Assembly (NCBI RefSeq): GCF_028728065.1
Contig: NZ_CP117812.1
Location: 2,108,001 to 2,172,000, forward strand
Origin: Lentisphaera profundi
Lineage (GTDB): Bacteria > Verrucomicrobiota > Lentisphaeria > Lentisphaerales > Lentisphaeraceae
DNA length: 64,000 nucleotides
Reading direction: 5' to 3'
Below are positions 62,507 through 64,000 of this stretch, piece after piece. Numbering within the stretch: the stretch's first letter is position 1; the number at the start of each line of letters is the position of its first letter. A program made the translations under genes and the position numbers. Below the pieces are notes generated by a model that ran no database searches, was not told the DNA's origin, and saw nothing but the letters and a program-made list of their open reading frames with translations.

Positions 62507-63988
62507 TTATTTATACTGACTTTCACGTTCTTCAGTTTTCTTCTTCCAGACGGGTAAAACTTTTTCTTTGAATACTTCTTTCTCTGCATTCATTTTTTTC
62601 ATATCATAGCCTAAGTATGCTTGGGCTTTAGCCTTGGTGGATACATCTGGCATTGGCACTTCATCTGTATGACCTAATGCATTGAGTACACGGACTAATT
62701 TCAAACGAGCATCTGCCGCTTTTAATATACCTGTGGAAACAACTCGACCCATTTCAATAGGTGCATGAAAACTTCCGCCATGACTCGCCGCTACAAAATC
62801 CCAACGCCATTGGGCATGACGAATATCTTGTAAAATCGGCTTCATATCAACTTCTTTAGCTCCTTTTTTCCATGCAAAGGCGGCTTCAATATGCGCTTTC
62901 ACTAATAGACCTTCTAACTGCTGACGATTCTCAAGAATTTTATCCTGACGTTCATATACATTTTGGTAGAATTCACTCTCGCTCTCGCGGTGACAAACTT
63001 GGCAAGTATTTTGTACATTAGCCAAAGGACTACGAATTTGGTGGTCAGAAAACTTAACTCCACCTTCAGTCGTATAAGGCATGTGACAATCAGCACAGGA
63101 AACTCCACGTTGACCGTGAATACCCATCATGTGTACTTCATAGCCAGGATGCTGAGCCTTCAACATCGGCGCTTTTGAGAGAGGGTGTATCCAGTCATGA
63201 AAATTAATTTCATCATAATACTTTTCCATATCTTCTACAGAAAAACCATTATCCCAAGGAAAAGTCAAATAGTTACCATCTTTCGCAAAATAGTATTCAA
63301 CGTGACACTGAGCACACACAAGTGAACGCATTTCTTGATGTGTTGCATCCTCGATATCTCTACCTTGACGTTCAAAGGCTTCAACTAAAGCAGGACGAGT
63401 AATTGTTAGCTTCATCGTCTTTTCATCATGACAGTCAGCACAGCCAATAGGATTAGCTATCTCGTGACCTTTATCATGCCACTTACCTTTATAAAACTCT
63501 TTGGCTCCGGTCACATTCATCACACGAGGAACATCTGGGCTTTTACAGGCCCAACAAGTTGCTGGCATCGGTCCGTCACCTTCTTTCATTGGCGCACCTG
63601 TTCTCAAGGTATCCTGAATATCTTCTACCGCATGCATATGTCCACGAGGTGAGTTATAATCTTTAGAGAAGCCATAGCCGGCCCAAAGAATCACAAACGC
63701 AGGGTTTTCAGCAAGCATATCAACTTGATCACTACCATTGTGTTTAGTTTTAACATCGCCCTTCATAGTGGCTTTCCAACCCTCATATTGCTTAGGATAG
63801 TTTTTTGCCCATTTCTCACTTCTAGGTTCATAAGGCATCACATCTGCCCCCACCATATTCATGCGCACAGCTTCTACCTTGCGTTCATTAATATTTGAGA
63901 ACAATAGGCCTGCAATAACAACAAGAACTGCTGTTAGCACAAAAACAATCCAGGGATTAAACCCCTTTTCGCTTCCTTCATTACTCAT
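62507..63988 (-). CDS. nrfA: Cytochrome c nitrite reductase, ammonia-forming (NrfA)
   Basis: A 493-aa pentaheme cytochrome c552. It has the active-site heme motif CWACK (145-149), with Lys as proximal ligand, and four CxxCH motifs: CADCH (183-187), CAQCH (225-229), CADCH (298-302) and CQVCH (329-333). It reduces nitrite to ammonium in six electrons during respiratory DNRA. Residues 12-30 form an N-terminal transmembrane anchor or uncleaved signal. AGGAGA precedes the ATG. The partner nrfH is expected beyond the right edge of the window. Confidence 0.96.
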   Translation of the reverse strand: MSNEGSEKGFNPWIVFVLTAVLVVIAGLLFSNINERKVEAVRMNMVGADVMPYEPRSEKWAKNYPKQYEGWKATMKGDVKTKHNGSDQVDMLAENPAFVILWAGYGFSKDYNSPRGHMHAVEDIQDTLRTGAPMKEGDGPMPATCWACKSPDVPRVMNVTGAKEFYKGKWHDKGHEIANPIGCADCHDEKTMKLTITRPALVEAFERQGRDIEDATHQEMRSLVCAQCHVEYYFAKDGNYLTFPWDNGFSVEDMEKYYDEINFHDWIHPLSKAPMLKAQHPGYEVHMMGIHGQRGVSCADCHMPYTTEGGVKFSDHQIRSPLANVQNTCQVCHRESESEFYQNVYERQDKILENRQQLEGLLVKAHIEAAFAWKKGAKEVDMKPILQDIRHAQWRWDFVAASHGGSFHAPIEMGRVVSTGILKAADARLKLVRVLNALGHTDEVPMPDVSTKAKAQAYLGYDMKKMNAEKEVFKEKVLPVWKKKTEERESQYK

Positions 63989-64000
63989 ATTTTCTCCTAT

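Overview
The window looks like chromosome from a Lentisphaerota-type bacterium (PVC superphylum), probably marine. This is inference: AT-rich DNA, a prepilin-like protein whose processing site reads [14 protein letters not shown] rather than the usual G|F, many Ser/Thr kinases, a GH144-like glucanase and an exopolysaccharide export pair. No rRNA is present to settle the taxon. Most genes are housekeeping or small metabolic operons: eno, argG, cimA, pheS-pheT, dtd, engB, a xerC/D recombinase, hemW, tolB and nrfA, plus three tRNAs (Leu, Ser, Val).

Layout. 1-10.7 kb: small Cys-rich lipoprotein, alkyl-sulfatase-like MBL hydrolase, esterase, MtfA-like peptidase, tRNA-Leu, Ala-repeat lipoprotein, HAD phosphatase, then tolB - xer recombinase - transglutaminase-like lipoprotein. 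10.7-17.1 kb: tRNA-Ser, outer-membrane barrel plus Wza-like export protein, engB, and a membrane protein carrying 71 TGEP repeats, 34 of them identical in DNA; then tRNA-Val. 17.2-21.4 kb: TauE/SafE - PhnA - P450 operon and enolase. 21.6-27.4 kb: a six-gene minus-strand signalling operon. 27.8-37.3 kb: argG - coaB-like, an SSB-tailed protein, cimA, and a carbohydrate cluster around an AraC/PAS regulator. 37.4-46.7 kb: membrane zinc-ribbon protein, RdgC-like - dtd - TPR operon, prepilin-like protein, pheST. 46.8-52.5 kb: ftsB-like - hemW - Ser/Thr kinase - glgE operon. 52.6-60.1 kb: M50-like protein and two tandem pseudokinase/beta-helix proteins. 60.4-64 kb: ethylene-receptor-like hybrid histidine kinase and nrfA.

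Most interesting system: 21,578-27,389 encodes a stressosome module (heme-globin RsbR - RsbS - RsbT - RsbX-like phosphatase), translationally coupled to a histidine kinase and to a response regulator that joins a receiver, a catalytically degraded sigma-54-activator-type AAA+ domain and a complete Ser/Thr protein kinase. The gene order suggests gas or redox sensing by the globin stressosome, relayed through RsbT and the histidine kinase to a Ser/Thr kinase output instead of a sigma factor. The second notable locus is the tandem pair of membrane pseudokinases with zinc-ribbon N-termini and beta-helix-like C-termini; the second member is broken by a -1 frame change at a C5 tract.
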